Source: Ignavibacteriales bacterium (GTDB taxonomy: Bacteria > Bacteroidota > Ignavibacteria > UBA10030 > SZUA-254). From it: a stretch of 64,000 nt of DNA. The stretch lies in NCBI GenBank assembly GCA_016218025.1, contig JACRFD010000070.1, forward strand, positions 90,417-154,416, given 5' to 3'. This document shows, piece after piece, positions 1-6,831 of the stretch; within the stretch, counting starts at the first letter, position 1, and every line of letters starts with the position of its first letter. The notes under the pieces were generated by a model. It was not told the DNA's origin. It made no database searches and saw only the letters and a list, made by a program, of their open reading frames with translations. The translations under genes were made by a program, and so were the position numbers.

Positions 1-244
1 ATGCAGAAAATGCTTTGTCCCTCCTTCTGAGGAATAGAAGAAAATTATGAACAGCGTTCAGAATGCTTACATTCACTTTATGAGGATTTGCAAATTTTTC
101 ATCAATCGCAATTCGATAGGTGGAATTAGTCCGATGGCTCCCGAACGTAGAAAAGATCTTGCATTACTCGGTTTACGAGCGGTATTAGGAGGCACATTAT
201 CTACTTTACTAACCGCCACAATTGCAGGTATTTTATTAGGATGA
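1..244 (+). pseudogene. 3' end of a CNT-family (NupC-like) nucleoside transporter, disrupted
   Basis: Positions 116-244 read in one frame as the conserved C-terminus of concentrative nucleoside transporters ([12 protein letters not shown], then [14 protein letters not shown] and a last hydrophobic helix). The preceding conserved segment, [10 protein letters not shown], is present at 84-113 but in a different frame. It is preceded by a TGA (81-83) where the family normally has Cys, and it is joined by what looks like a one-base deletion near 114-115 (CGATA where CAGATA is expected). Further upstream, pieces resembling the family are scattered over frames with stops at 35-37 and 48-50. The gene is therefore either a decayed pseudogene or carries sequencing indels, and its 5' part lies outside the window. 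The stop overlaps the ATG of the phosphorylase gene (ATGA at 241-244), which suggests a former nucleoside uptake and salvage operon. Family assignment from the C-terminal motif is fairly sure; the broken state depends on base accuracy. Confidence 0.68.
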
Positions 245-1065
245 AAAATCAACAAGAATTAACTCTTGATGAGAAAATTAGTCAATCAATTAAGGTAATC
301 AAGAGGTCTACCAAGCTCAAACCAAAGATCGGAATAATTTTGGGTTCCGGACTCGGAGACTTTGCAGATTCTTTAGAGATGTGCGATTCAATTGATGCTC
401 AAGCAATTCCATACTATCCGCACTCTTCTGTAATGGGACATAAAGGACGAATGATTTTTGGTAAGATTGGCAAAATTCAGGTCTTGGCTTTTCAGGGGCG
501 CGTCCATTTTTATGAGACCGGCAATTTGGAGACAATCCTTTATCCAATCAGAGTAGCTCATGCCCTTGGTATTGAAAAATTAATTTTAACAAATGCTGCA
601 GGTGGTGTGAATAAAGAATTTACACCCGGGGATTTAATGCTGATAGTAGATCAGATAAATTTAACTTTCGAGAATCCCTTAGCAGGAAATGTTGTTCCTT
701 TGAGAAATCAACCGCTTTATGACACAGAATTTCAAAATATCATAAAAAAAGTTGCAGAAAAAAATAATATAAAAATTCAAACTGGAGTTTATTGCGGACT
801 TAAAGGTCCAAGCTATGAAACTGCTTCTGAAGTTAAGATGATCCGCCAATTAGGAGCAGATGCAGTTGGAATGTCAACCGTTAATGAAGCTTCTCTGGCA
901 TTTCATCTTGGAATGCGGATAGCCGGATTTTCATGTATTACTAATCTCTCAACAGGAATATTGGATCAAAAACTTTCTCATGTCGAGGTCACTGAGGTTG
1001 CTAATAAGGTGAAACATACATTCAGCAAACTAGTAACAGAAGTGATTTTAGCAATTGGAAACTAA
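241..1065 (+). CDS. punA: purine nucleoside phosphorylase (trimeric, type I)
   Basis: A cytoplasmic enzyme of purine salvage that splits inosine or guanosine with phosphate into base and ribose-1-phosphate. The 274-residue length is normal for the trimeric class. Visible motifs are the phosphate-binding GSGLG at about 35-39 and GHKGR at 66-70, FQGRVHFYE at 84-92, TNAAGGVN at 117-124, the base-binding GPSYET around Glu193, and the GMSTV signature at 210-214. In that signature the usual Pro-Glu is Asn-Glu. CITN at 232-235 carries the Asn used for 6-oxopurines, so inosine and guanosine are the likely substrates rather than adenosine. The start codon overlaps the stop of the disrupted nucleoside transporter, giving a clear functional pair. 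bshC follows 30 bases later and is probably co-transcribed. Confidence 0.95.
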   Translation: MKNQQELTLDEKISQSIKVIKRSTKLKPKIGIILGSGLGDFADSLEMCDSIDAQAIPYYPHSSVMGHKGRMIFGKIGKIQVLAFQGRVHFYETGNLETILYPIRVAHALGIEKLILTNAAGGVNKEFTPGDLMLIVDQINLTFENPLAGNVVPLRNQPLYDTEFQNIIKKVAEKNNIKIQTGVYCGLKGPSYETASEVKMIRQLGADAVGMSTVNEASLAFHLGMRIAGFSCITNLSTGILDQKLSHVEVTEVANKVKHTFSKLVTEVILAIGN

Positions 1066-1095
1066 TAGGTTAAAAACAATCATAAATTTTATCAA

Positions 1096-2745
1096 ATGAA
1101 TACTACAATCTGGATTGATATTAATGACCTGCCTAAAATTGAAAACGTTTATTCTCAGTTGTTCAGAGATTATATAAACGATTTTTCAAAAGTAAATCGA
1201 TATTTTCAGCACGATTTCAATTCACTGAATACTCTGAATAATCTTGCAGAAAATATTCAGAAGCGATGTGTGCACCGGCAACTGTTAGTGGATGTATTAA
1301 TGGATCAGAATAACCTATTCGGAGCAAGTCAGGCTACTTTCGATAACATTAAATCGCTTGGAGATAATAATACATTTGCAGTTGTTACTGGACAGCAGGT
1401 TGGATTGTTCACAGGTCCGCTTTATACGTTATACAAGACAATCACCGCCATAAAATTAGTTAAACGGTTGAACGATCTTTATCCGCAATACAAATTTGTT
1501 CCAGTTTTCTGGCTTGAAGGTGAAGATCACGATTTTGAAGAAGTCAACCATATTAATCTCATAAACAATGAACAACTGATAAGCAAAATTGAATATACTC
1601 CCTCCTCCAAAATAGGTAATAAAAATTCAGGTCCGGCTGGTGAGATATTAATAGAAAATAATATCAATGAATTCTTTCAATCCATTCGCAACATTATATC
1701 GAACACGGAATTTAAAGCCCCGATGATAGAGATGTTGATGAAATGCTATTCTGAACAAACTTCTTTCAATCAAGCATTCGCATCATTGATGAACAAATTT
1801 TTCGGTGAAGATGGCTTGGTATTCATCTCCTCTTATAATAAAGATTTTAAAAAACTTCTCTCCCCAATTTTCCAAAAGGAAATAACAGAATATCCAAAAG
1901 TATCTCAGTTGATCATTGAGCAAAGTGCTGAGCTTGAAGAGCGATACCATGCGCAGATAAAAACAAAAGCCCTTAACCTATTTTATTTTTACAAGCACGG
2001 CAGATATTTCATTGAACCAAGAGAGAATGATTTTAGTTTAAGGGGAACTCGACATTTTATCTCCAAAGAAGATATGCAAAAAATAGCTGTAGAATACCCT
2101 GAACTGCTAAGTCCGAATGTTGCGTTAAGACCAATCTGTCAGGATTTGATTCTTCCAACGTTTGCTTATGTCGCAGGTCCATCTGAAATTGCATACTTTG
2201 CTCAATTGAAAAAAGTTTATAACTATTTTGATATCCAGATGCCGGTAATTTATCCGAGATCGAGTGCTACAATAATTGAAGAAAAATTCGAAAGGATAAT
2301 GGAAAAATACCAGATAGGACTGTTAGATTTTTTTGGCAATCCTTCAAAAATAAATACAACTGTGATTGATTTCATCTCAGAAGTTAAAATAGATGAAATG
2401 TTCAAAGAGGCATCTGAGAAGTTAAATAATCTTACAAGTGAAATGAAATTCGGTTTAAATTATATCGACCCGACATTGTTAGGCGCATTAGAAACCATGA
2501 AAGAAAAGATTGAACAGCAGATGGAATTATTGCGGGGAAAAATTTCAGAGGCTCAGCAGAGAAAGCATGAAACTGCTCTACGGCAAGTGAGTAAGGTTAT
2601 CAATAATATCTTTCCGAATCAGAATTTTCAGGAGAGGGAGCTGAATATTATCTATTTCTTGAATAAGCATGGCTCAGATTTTGTAACAGCATTAAAGAAT
2701 GAACTCGCCATCGGTAAATTCAAACATCAAATTATTAAAGTCTAA
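1096..2745 (+). CDS. bshC: bacillithiol synthase, cysteine-adding enzyme BshC
   Basis: BshC catalyses or completes the last step of bacillithiol synthesis, adding cysteine to glucosaminyl-malate. Bacillithiol is the low-molecular-weight thiol of Firmicutes and many Bacteroidota. The 549-residue protein has the family hallmarks: a Rossmann-like region with VTGQQVGLFTGPLYTLYKT at 97-115, VPVFWLEGEDHDFEEVNH at 135-152, and a C-terminal coiled coil at roughly 440-515. It has no signal peptide. bshA and bshB are not in the window. The gene follows punA on the same strand with a short gap and ends just before a truncated copy of a terminator-like sequence (2747-2763). A complete copy of that terminator now lies 1.2 kb downstream, beyond the toxin-antitoxin block. 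Confidence 0.95.
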   Translation: MNTTIWIDINDLPKIENVYSQLFRDYINDFSKVNRYFQHDFNSLNTLNNLAENIQKRCVHRQLLVDVLMDQNNLFGASQATFDNIKSLGDNNTFAVVTGQQVGLFTGPLYTLYKTITAIKLVKRLNDLYPQYKFVPVFWLEGEDHDFEEVNHINLINNEQLISKIEYTPSSKIGNKNSGPAGEILIENNINEFFQSIRNIISNTEFKAPMIEMLMKCYSEQTSFNQAFASLMNKFFGEDGLVFISSYNKDFKKLLSPIFQKEITEYPKVSQLIIEQSAELEERYHAQIKTKALNLFYFYKHGRYFIEPRENDFSLRGTRHFISKEDMQKIAVEYPELLSPNVALRPICQDLILPTFAYVAGPSEIAYFAQLKKVYNYFDIQMPVIYPRSSATIIEEKFERIMEKYQIGLLDFFGNPSKINTTVIDFISEVKIDEMFKEASEKLNNLTSEMKFGLNYIDPTLLGALETMKEKIEQQMELLRGKISEAQQRKHETALRQVSKVINNIFPNQNFQERELNIIYFLNKHGSDFVTALKNELAIGKFKHQIIKV

Positions 2746-2746
2746 T

Positions 2747-2816
2747 TAAACCTCCGGTTTCTAACCTGTTTTGCTTATAGCTTTTATATCAGGTCTATCA
2801 ATAAAAAATCCCGTGA
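2747..2816. repeat. left copy of duplicated bshC/pnp intergenic DNA
   Basis: Two segments here are repeated in the same order on the far side of the toxin-antitoxin block. Positions 2747-2763 match 3911-3927 over 17 of 17 bases, and 2781-2816 match 4034-4069 over 36 of 36 bases. In the right copy these are the first half of a +-strand terminator and the T-tract side of the pnp terminator. In this left copy both hairpins are incomplete, so this copy looks like the truncated one. Seen directly; the mechanism is inferred. Confidence 0.85.
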
Positions 2817-2823
2817 GATATTA

Positions 2824-2868
2824 CGCTGAGAGGGAGTTCAGCGAATGGATCACTTCGTGACTACTCCC
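2824..2868. repeat. nested inverted repeats upstream of the toxin-antitoxin pair
   Basis: Short complementary segments are packed together: CGCTGA (2824-2829) with TCAGCG (2838-2843), GGGAGT (2832-2837) with ACTCCC (2863-2868), and TCAC (2850-2853) with GTGA (2857-2860). The first two pairings exclude each other. No open reading frame covers it. It could be an operator, a recombination-site remnant or a processed leader; the sequence alone does not decide. Nothing else recognisable was seen between bshC and the antitoxin. Confidence 0.45.
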
Positions 2869-3007
2869 GACCTAACCCTCGGCAATAAAAGATTGACAAC
2901 TCTAATTTTTATAAATGGTACTGGTTCGTCTCTACATTTAAATTAAGTTTTATTATATAAAAATAATTAGTATTATTAAGTAAATTAAATTTAAAGGAAT
3001 CTTGCAG

Positions 3008-3208
3008 ATGCCAAAAGTAAAAGAACCGGAAGCAACATATATCGTTGACAGAAAAGGAAATAAGAAAGCTGTCGTCCTTCCTATAGAAACATATGATAAA
3101 TTATTAGAAGATTTAAAAGACCTCTCAGTAGTATCTTCACGAAAAGAAGAATCGAGAATCTCATGGGGTGAAATTAAAAAGCGACTGAAAAAAGATAACC
3201 GCATTTGA
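3008..3208 (+). CDS. Phd/YefM-like antitoxin
   Basis: A 66-residue protein of the small antitoxin class. The N-terminal part (about 10-40) reads ATYIVDRKGNKKAVVLPIET and then YDKLLEDL, the usual fold of Phd/YefM or RelB-associated antitoxins that bind operator DNA as dimers. The charged C-terminal tail (SWGEIKKRLKKD) is the part that would wrap the toxin. The start is set at the ATG at 3008 because an AAAGGA Shine-Dalgarno sequence at 2993-2998 lies nine bases upstream; a TTG at 3002 is too close. The last 14 bases overlap the toxin reading frame. Such antitoxins normally repress their own operon, and the palindromes upstream could be operators. The family call rests on pattern recognition and genomic pairing. 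Confidence 0.8.
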   Translation: MPKVKEPEATYIVDRKGNKKAVVLPIETYDKLLEDLKDLSVVSSRKEESRISWGEIKKRLKKDNRI

Positions 3209-3461
3209 AATAATTTTCACTTCTTCTGCCGAGAAAGAGATCAGACGCTTACCAAATAGTATTATCGCTAGAGTTGCCAACCGAATAGACCTAATTTCTT
3301 CCAATCCTTTCACAATAGAACATCAAAAATTATTTGGCCATGAGAACATGTACAGATGCAGAGTTGAAAATTATCGAATTGTCTATTCTATCGATTTAAA
3401 ATCAAGAACAATCACTATCGAAAGAATCCGTCATCGAAAAGATATTTATCGCAAAATATAA
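3195..3461 (+). CDS. RelE/ParE-family toxin with apparent AUA start codon
   Basis: An 88-residue frame with the shape of a RelE-type toxin: an N-terminal strand FEIIFTSSAEKEIRRLP (4-20), a helix, the conserved YRCRVENYRIVYSID (53-67) and a final IERIRHRKDIYRK (76-87). RelE-like proteins cleave mRNA in the ribosome; the ParE branch instead poisons gyrase, and the two cannot be told apart here. The frame has no ATG, GTG or TTG before the conserved core. It is closed by a TGA at 3186-3188, and the codon where homologues begin is ATA at 3195-3197, overlapping the antitoxin end by 14 bases. Either initiation at AUA keeps toxin synthesis low and coupled to the antitoxin, or an ATG-to-ATA change has silenced it. 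A DUF2442 gene starts seven bases after the stop. Confidence 0.75.
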   Translation: MTAFEIIFTSSAEKEIRRLPNSIIARVANRIDLISSNPFTIEHQKLFGHENMYRCRVENYRIVYSIDLKSRTITIERIRHRKDIYRKI

Positions 3462-3467
3462 GAGTAA

Positions 3468-3716
3468 ATGTATATGCCAAGAATTATCAAAGTGAAGTAT
3501 GTAACTGATTACATTATCTGGTTAAAATTTAATGATGGGTCTGAAGGTGAAGTAAATCTTAAAGATGAATTATGGGGTACTGTGTTTGAAGAACTTAAGG
3601 ATGTAAAACAATTCCAAAAAATGCAACTACATCCAGAGTTGCATACCATTGTCTGGGAGAATGGAGCTGACTTTTCACCCGAATTTCTTTACGAGCAATT
3701 AAAAGTAACTGCCTGA
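3468..3716 (+). CDS. DUF2442 domain protein
   Basis: An 82-residue protein of the DUF2442 type. An N-terminal strand pair (VKYVTDYIIWLKFNDG) is followed by GEVNLKDELWG and a C-terminal part with HTIVWENGADFSPEFLYE. Family members are small, of unproven function, and are often found beside DUF4160 or toxin-antitoxin genes, which fits its place seven bases behind the toxin. No catalytic motif or membrane segment is visible. An in-frame ATG at 3474 is an alternative start. It ends just before a perfect 15-bp inverted repeat. The family name is a recognition call; the role is unknown. Confidence 0.72.
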   Translation: MYMPRIIKVKYVTDYIIWLKFNDGSEGEVNLKDELWGTVFEELKDVKQFQKMQLHPELHTIVWENGADFSPEFLYEQLKVTA

Positions 3717-3730
3717 TTTTCGGTAAAGGC

Positions 3731-3780
3731 AACCTCCCGAAGGTTTCGGATGCGATAACAAAGATAACCTTCGGGAGGTT
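3731..3780. repeat. perfect 15-bp inverted repeat after the toxin-antitoxin operon
   Basis: The arm AACCTCCCGAAGGTT (3731-3745) is exactly complementary to 3766-3780 with a 20-base loop. Neither strand has a T-tract behind it, so it is not a classical terminator. It could be a rho-dependent or processing hairpin, or one of the palindromic mobile elements that cluster here. Confidence 0.7.
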
Positions 3781-3794
3781 AATCAGTCAAAAGC

Positions 3795-3897
3795 GTAGTA
3801 GACGGTCAAAACTTGATCCTTATCGGATGAGACCGTCGGAACTTTGCCAGATACACCGATCTCAACTGGCGAAAAACGGGATTTGATCGGTTACTAC
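3795..3897. other. three-way-junction palindrome with pseudoknot potential
   Basis: A closing stem GTAGTA (3795-3800)/TACTAC (3892-3897) is directly abutted by two hairpins: GACGGTC/GACCGTC (3801-3807/3831-3837, with an inner ATCC/GGAT stem at 3816-3819/3825-3828) and ACCGATC/GATCGGT (3855-3861/3885-3891). The linker GCCAG (3846-3850) can also pair with CTGGC (3866-3870) in the loop of the second hairpin. No open reading frame covers it. It may be a structured RNA or a folded-DNA recombination site. The strand cannot be assigned because the stems are symmetric. Confidence 0.5.
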
Positions 3898-3911
3898 TCA
3901 CACTCCACTGT

Positions 3912-3967
3912 AAACCTCCGGTTTCTATCTCGTTTATTCAGAGTCAGAAACCGGAGGTTTGATTTTT
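3912..3967 (+). terminator. intrinsic terminator, perfect 15-bp stem
   Basis: AAACCTCCGGTTTCT (3912-3926) pairs exactly with 3946-3960 across a 19-base loop and is followed by GATTTTTA. It ends + strand transcription from the toxin-antitoxin/DUF2442 block and probably once ended bshC, because its left half is repeated directly behind bshC at 2747-2763. The 70 bases after it (to about 4033) hold nothing recognisable. Confidence 0.75.
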
Positions 3968-4033
3968 AGCATTATCAAATCACATTTGATGTAACAAATC
4001 GGTTTTAAAGCCATCCTCGACACAAAGAAATAC

Positions 4034-4097
4034 CTTTTATATCAGGTCTATCAATAAAAAATCCCGTGAAATCTATACTGCATTGATCTCACGGGAT
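4034..4097 (-). terminator. intrinsic terminator of the pnp operon, including right copy of a 36-bp repeat
   Basis: On the minus strand the arm 4097-4089 pairs with 4069-4061 (nine perfect base pairs, extendable by three after one mismatch), and a run of six T follows at 4060-4055. It lies 133 bases behind the pnp stop. Positions 4034-4069 are identical to 2781-2816, which hold the T-tract side without the partner arm. Confidence 0.75.
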
Positions 4098-4135
4098 ATC
4101 ATACTTATAAGGAATATCTGAAAAATAAAATGAAT

Positions 4136-4216
4136 GTCATGGTGAGCATCGTGAGCTTGTCGAACGACAAACCATGACTTTCTAATCCAAACTCACGCTT
4201 CGACAAGCTCAGCGTG
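4136..4216. repeat. REP-like palindromic repeat unit
   Basis: GTCATGGT (4136-4143) pairs with ACCATGAC (4171-4178), and GAGCTTGTCGA (4153-4163) is the inverse of 4200-4210. A second hairpin is CACGCT/AGCGTG (4194-4199/4211-4216). The core TCGACAAGCTCAG is a widespread intergenic repeat motif in bacterial genomes. The unit lies between the pnp terminator and the pnp stop. Confidence 0.7.
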
Positions 4217-4229
4217 ACAGTATAATGAA

Positions 4230-6503
4230 TTAATCGCGATGCGGTCTGCGACCACCACCTCCGCGATGTCCGCCGCCGTTTCTATCGCCATCACGCCTTG
4301 GCGGGCGCGATTCCCTGCGTTCCTTTTCTTTTTGCGCTTCTGCCTCTGCATCATATCCGGGCATCAAAGCTTTACGGCTAAGATTGTTTCTTCCCTCCTC
4401 ATCAATCTTTATCAGCTTCACATCAACTTCGTCACCAACGTTTACAACATCTGTAACTTTGTTGACACGGTTAATATCGAGATGAGAAATATGAACGAGA
4501 CCTTCTTTTCCCGGGAGGAATTCAACGAACGCTCCAAAATCCATAACGCGTGTAACTTTGCCTTTATAAGCTTTCCCGACTTCTGGGGCTTCAATTAAGC
4601 GCTGGATAATTCCATAAGCCTTCTCAGCACCATCGGCCGATACCGATGCTATTACAACTGTACCATCGTCTTCAATGTTAATCTCAGCACCTGTATCTTT
4701 AACGATCTGGCGAATAACTTTTCCGCCGGGTCCGATAACCGAACCGATAAGATCTACAGGTATTTTCAGTGTAGTAAGTCTTGGTGCAAATTTTGAGAGT
4801 TCTTTCCTTGGCTCGTTGATAGTCTGATCCATTATATTAAGAATATGGAATCTTCCTTCTTTTGCCTGTAACAATGCCTTCTCAAAAATTTCAAATGATA
4901 TTCCCTGAATTTTAATATCCATCTGGAGACCTGTAATACCGTCTTTAGTTCCGGCAACTTTAAAATCCATATCGCCAAGATGATCTTCGTTTCCGAGTAT
5001 ATCACTTAATACTGCAATCTTGTCTCCTTCTTTTATCAATCCCATTGCAATACCTGCAACAGGTTTCTTCATAGGTACACCTGCATCGAGCAATGAAAGT
5101 GTTCCTGCGCAAACGGTAGCCATCGAAGAAGAACCGTTCGATTCAAGAATATCCGAAACAACACGGATTGTGTACGGGAATTCAGATTCTGCCGGTAATA
5201 AATTTTTGAGCGATCTTTCGGCAAGGTTGCCATGACCAATCTCTCTTCGTCCGGTACTTCCTAAACGTCCAACTTCGCCTGTAGAAAATGGCGGGAAGTT
5301 ATAGTGAAGCATGAATCTCTTTGTCGATTCCGGAAGCAGTCCGTCTAAAATCTGCTCATCCATCTTTGTTCCCAAAGTGGCAGTTGTTAAACTTTGTGTT
5401 TCTCCGCGAGTGAACAGAGCTGAACCATGAGTTCGTGGCAGCAATCCGATTTCGCAAGTGATATTTCGAATATCTTTTACTCCACGTCCATCGAGCCGCT
5501 TTCCGTCTTCAAGAATCATCTTGCGCATCTCTTCGTATTCGATATCGTGTAATATTTCGGAGATGAGTTGTTTCTTTGAATCGACGAATGCCGCAGGGCT
5601 TTCGTGGAAAAGTGCATGGTCTATATCTTCAAGTTCAAGCTTAATTGAAGCAATTCCAGATTTGAGTGTTTCAATGGTCGAAACCATTATCTCTTCGTTT
5701 GCTTTGCTTCGTTCTTCTTTCATAAGAACTTTATTTGTAATTTCTCGAATTTTACCGCGTGCAATTTTGGATACCGCATCGAAGAGTTGGACTTTAAGCT
5801 TGTTCACCGGAATTTCACGCTTGGAACGTGCACACTCTTTTTGTAATTCAATTTGAATTTCGCATAACTTTTTGATGTTATCATGCGCGAAACGAAGAGC
5901 TTCAAGCATTGTTTGCTCGGATATTTCCTTTGCTTCTCCTTCCACCATAACGATAGAAGTACTTGTTCCTGCCACAGTAACATCGATGTCGCTCGCAGCA
6001 AGTTGAGTGAACGTTGGGTTGATAATGAATTGTCCATCACTACGGCCCACTCTAACTTCTGCAATAGGACCATCAAAAGGAATATCTGAAATCATCAGCG
6101 CTGCCGATGCACCCAAAGCTCCCAGAATATCTGCATCGTTTTCCTGATCAGAAGAAAATACGGTAAGTATTACTTGAGTTTCATTTTTGAATCCTTCCGG
6201 AAACATCGGCCTGATTGGACGATCTATCAGCCGCGCCGACAAAATTTCTTTCTCGTTCGGCCGTCCCTCTCGTTTGAAAAACCCGCCCGGAATCTTTCCG
6301 GCAGCAGCAGTTTTTTCGCGATACTCAACCTGGAGCGGAAAAAAATCCTGCCCTTCTACTGCTTCCTTGCTTGCTACAACAGCAGCCAGCACCATTGTGT
6401 CTCCATAACGAACCATAACAGATCCGTCTGCTTGCTTTGCAAATTTTCCTGTTTCTAAAGAAAATGTGCGACCTCCTATTTCAATCTCTTTTTTTATTAC
6501 CAT
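4230..6503 (-). CDS. pnp: polyribonucleotide nucleotidyltransferase (PNPase)
   Basis: A phosphorolytic 3'-5' exoribonuclease of mRNA turnover, acting as a trimer in the cytoplasm. The 757 residues show the full domain order: first RNase PH domain (about 10-140), helical linker, catalytic second RNase PH domain (about 315-545, with FTRGETQSL and the GRREIGHG loop), KH domain (GSVIGPGGKVIRQI, about 560-610) and S1 domain (GKVTRVMDFGAFVEFLPG, about 625-695). The C-terminus is a basic Gly/Arg-rich tail (GGGHRGGGGRRP), an RGG-like extension likely to add RNA binding. It is the last gene of the rimP-to-pnp operon, 42 bases after rpsO, the usual rpsO-pnp pairing. A terminator lies at 4034-4097. Confidence 0.98.
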   Translation of the reverse strand: MVIKKEIEIGGRTFSLETGKFAKQADGSVMVRYGDTMVLAAVVASKEAVEGQDFFPLQVEYREKTAAAGKIPGGFFKREGRPNEKEILSARLIDRPIRPMFPEGFKNETQVILTVFSSDQENDADILGALGASAALMISDIPFDGPIAEVRVGRSDGQFIINPTFTQLAASDIDVTVAGTSTSIVMVEGEAKEISEQTMLEALRFAHDNIKKLCEIQIELQKECARSKREIPVNKLKVQLFDAVSKIARGKIREITNKVLMKEERSKANEEIMVSTIETLKSGIASIKLELEDIDHALFHESPAAFVDSKKQLISEILHDIEYEEMRKMILEDGKRLDGRGVKDIRNITCEIGLLPRTHGSALFTRGETQSLTTATLGTKMDEQILDGLLPESTKRFMLHYNFPPFSTGEVGRLGSTGRREIGHGNLAERSLKNLLPAESEFPYTIRVVSDILESNGSSSMATVCAGTLSLLDAGVPMKKPVAGIAMGLIKEGDKIAVLSDILGNEDHLGDMDFKVAGTKDGITGLQMDIKIQGISFEIFEKALLQAKEGRFHILNIMDQTINEPRKELSKFAPRLTTLKIPVDLIGSVIGPGGKVIRQIVKDTGAEINIEDDGTVVIASVSADGAEKAYGIIQRLIEAPEVGKAYKGKVTRVMDFGAFVEFLPGKEGLVHISHLDINRVNKVTDVVNVGDEVDVKLIKIDEEGRNNLSRKALMPGYDAEAEAQKEKERRESRPPRRDGDRNGGGHRGGGGRRPHRD

Positions 6504-6545
6504 TTCTTCTTCTTTCGAATTCTCTTATTTGTTTGTATAATCAAT

Positions 6546-6815
6546 TTATTTTCTTAGATCGAGTTCTTGCAGGATCTTACGATATCTTTCAATATTCTTA
6601 TTCTGCAGATATACCAATAGACTGCGACGCTTACCGACCATTTTCAACAAACCGTATCTTGAATGATGATCTTTTACGTTTGCAGAAAAATGTGATGATA
6701 ATTCGTTGATTCTTGTTGTTAAAATCGCAATCTGGACTTCAGGTGATCCTGAATCATTTGGAGTTTTACCGTATTTCTTCATGAGCTCTTGTTTCTGTTC
6801 TTTTGTAAGTGGCAT
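6546..6815 (-). CDS. rpsO: 30S ribosomal protein S15
   Basis: An 89-residue primary rRNA-binding protein of the small-subunit central domain. The sequence carries the whole S15 fold, including [13 protein letters not shown], the [16 protein letters not shown] rRNA-binding region and [10 protein letters not shown]. The start is the ATG at 6815, with GGAG about nine bases upstream. A longer in-frame extension to 6881 exists but runs into ribF and is not part of the family. The gene lies between ribF and pnp, and S15 levels may be autoregulated as in other bacteria, though no specific fold was identified here. Confidence 0.98.
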   Translation of the reverse strand: MPLTKEQKQELMKKYGKTPNDSGSPEVQIAILTTRINELSSHFSANVKDHHSRYGLLKMVGKRRSLLVYLQNKNIERYRKILQELDLRK

Positions 6816-6831
6816 ATGTTTCTCCTTTCCA

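Noticed and set aside
3186..3208. Programmed +1 frameshift at the A6 run fusing antitoxin and toxin
   Set aside because: The toxin frame can be reached only by +1 slippage, while A6 runs favour -1, and the overlapping AUA start matches the family N-terminus better.
3820..3845. Hammerhead ribozyme core
   Set aside because: CGGATGA resembles CUGAUGA but lacks the U and has no GAAA with matching stem II and III.
3731..3910. Integron attC site
   Set aside because: No core GTTRRRY/RYYYAAC pair was found at the ends and there is no integrase.
4239..6709. Several plus-strand open frames opposite pnp and rpsO
   Set aside because: They are antisense shadows of a well-conserved coding sequence, with no protein-like motifs.
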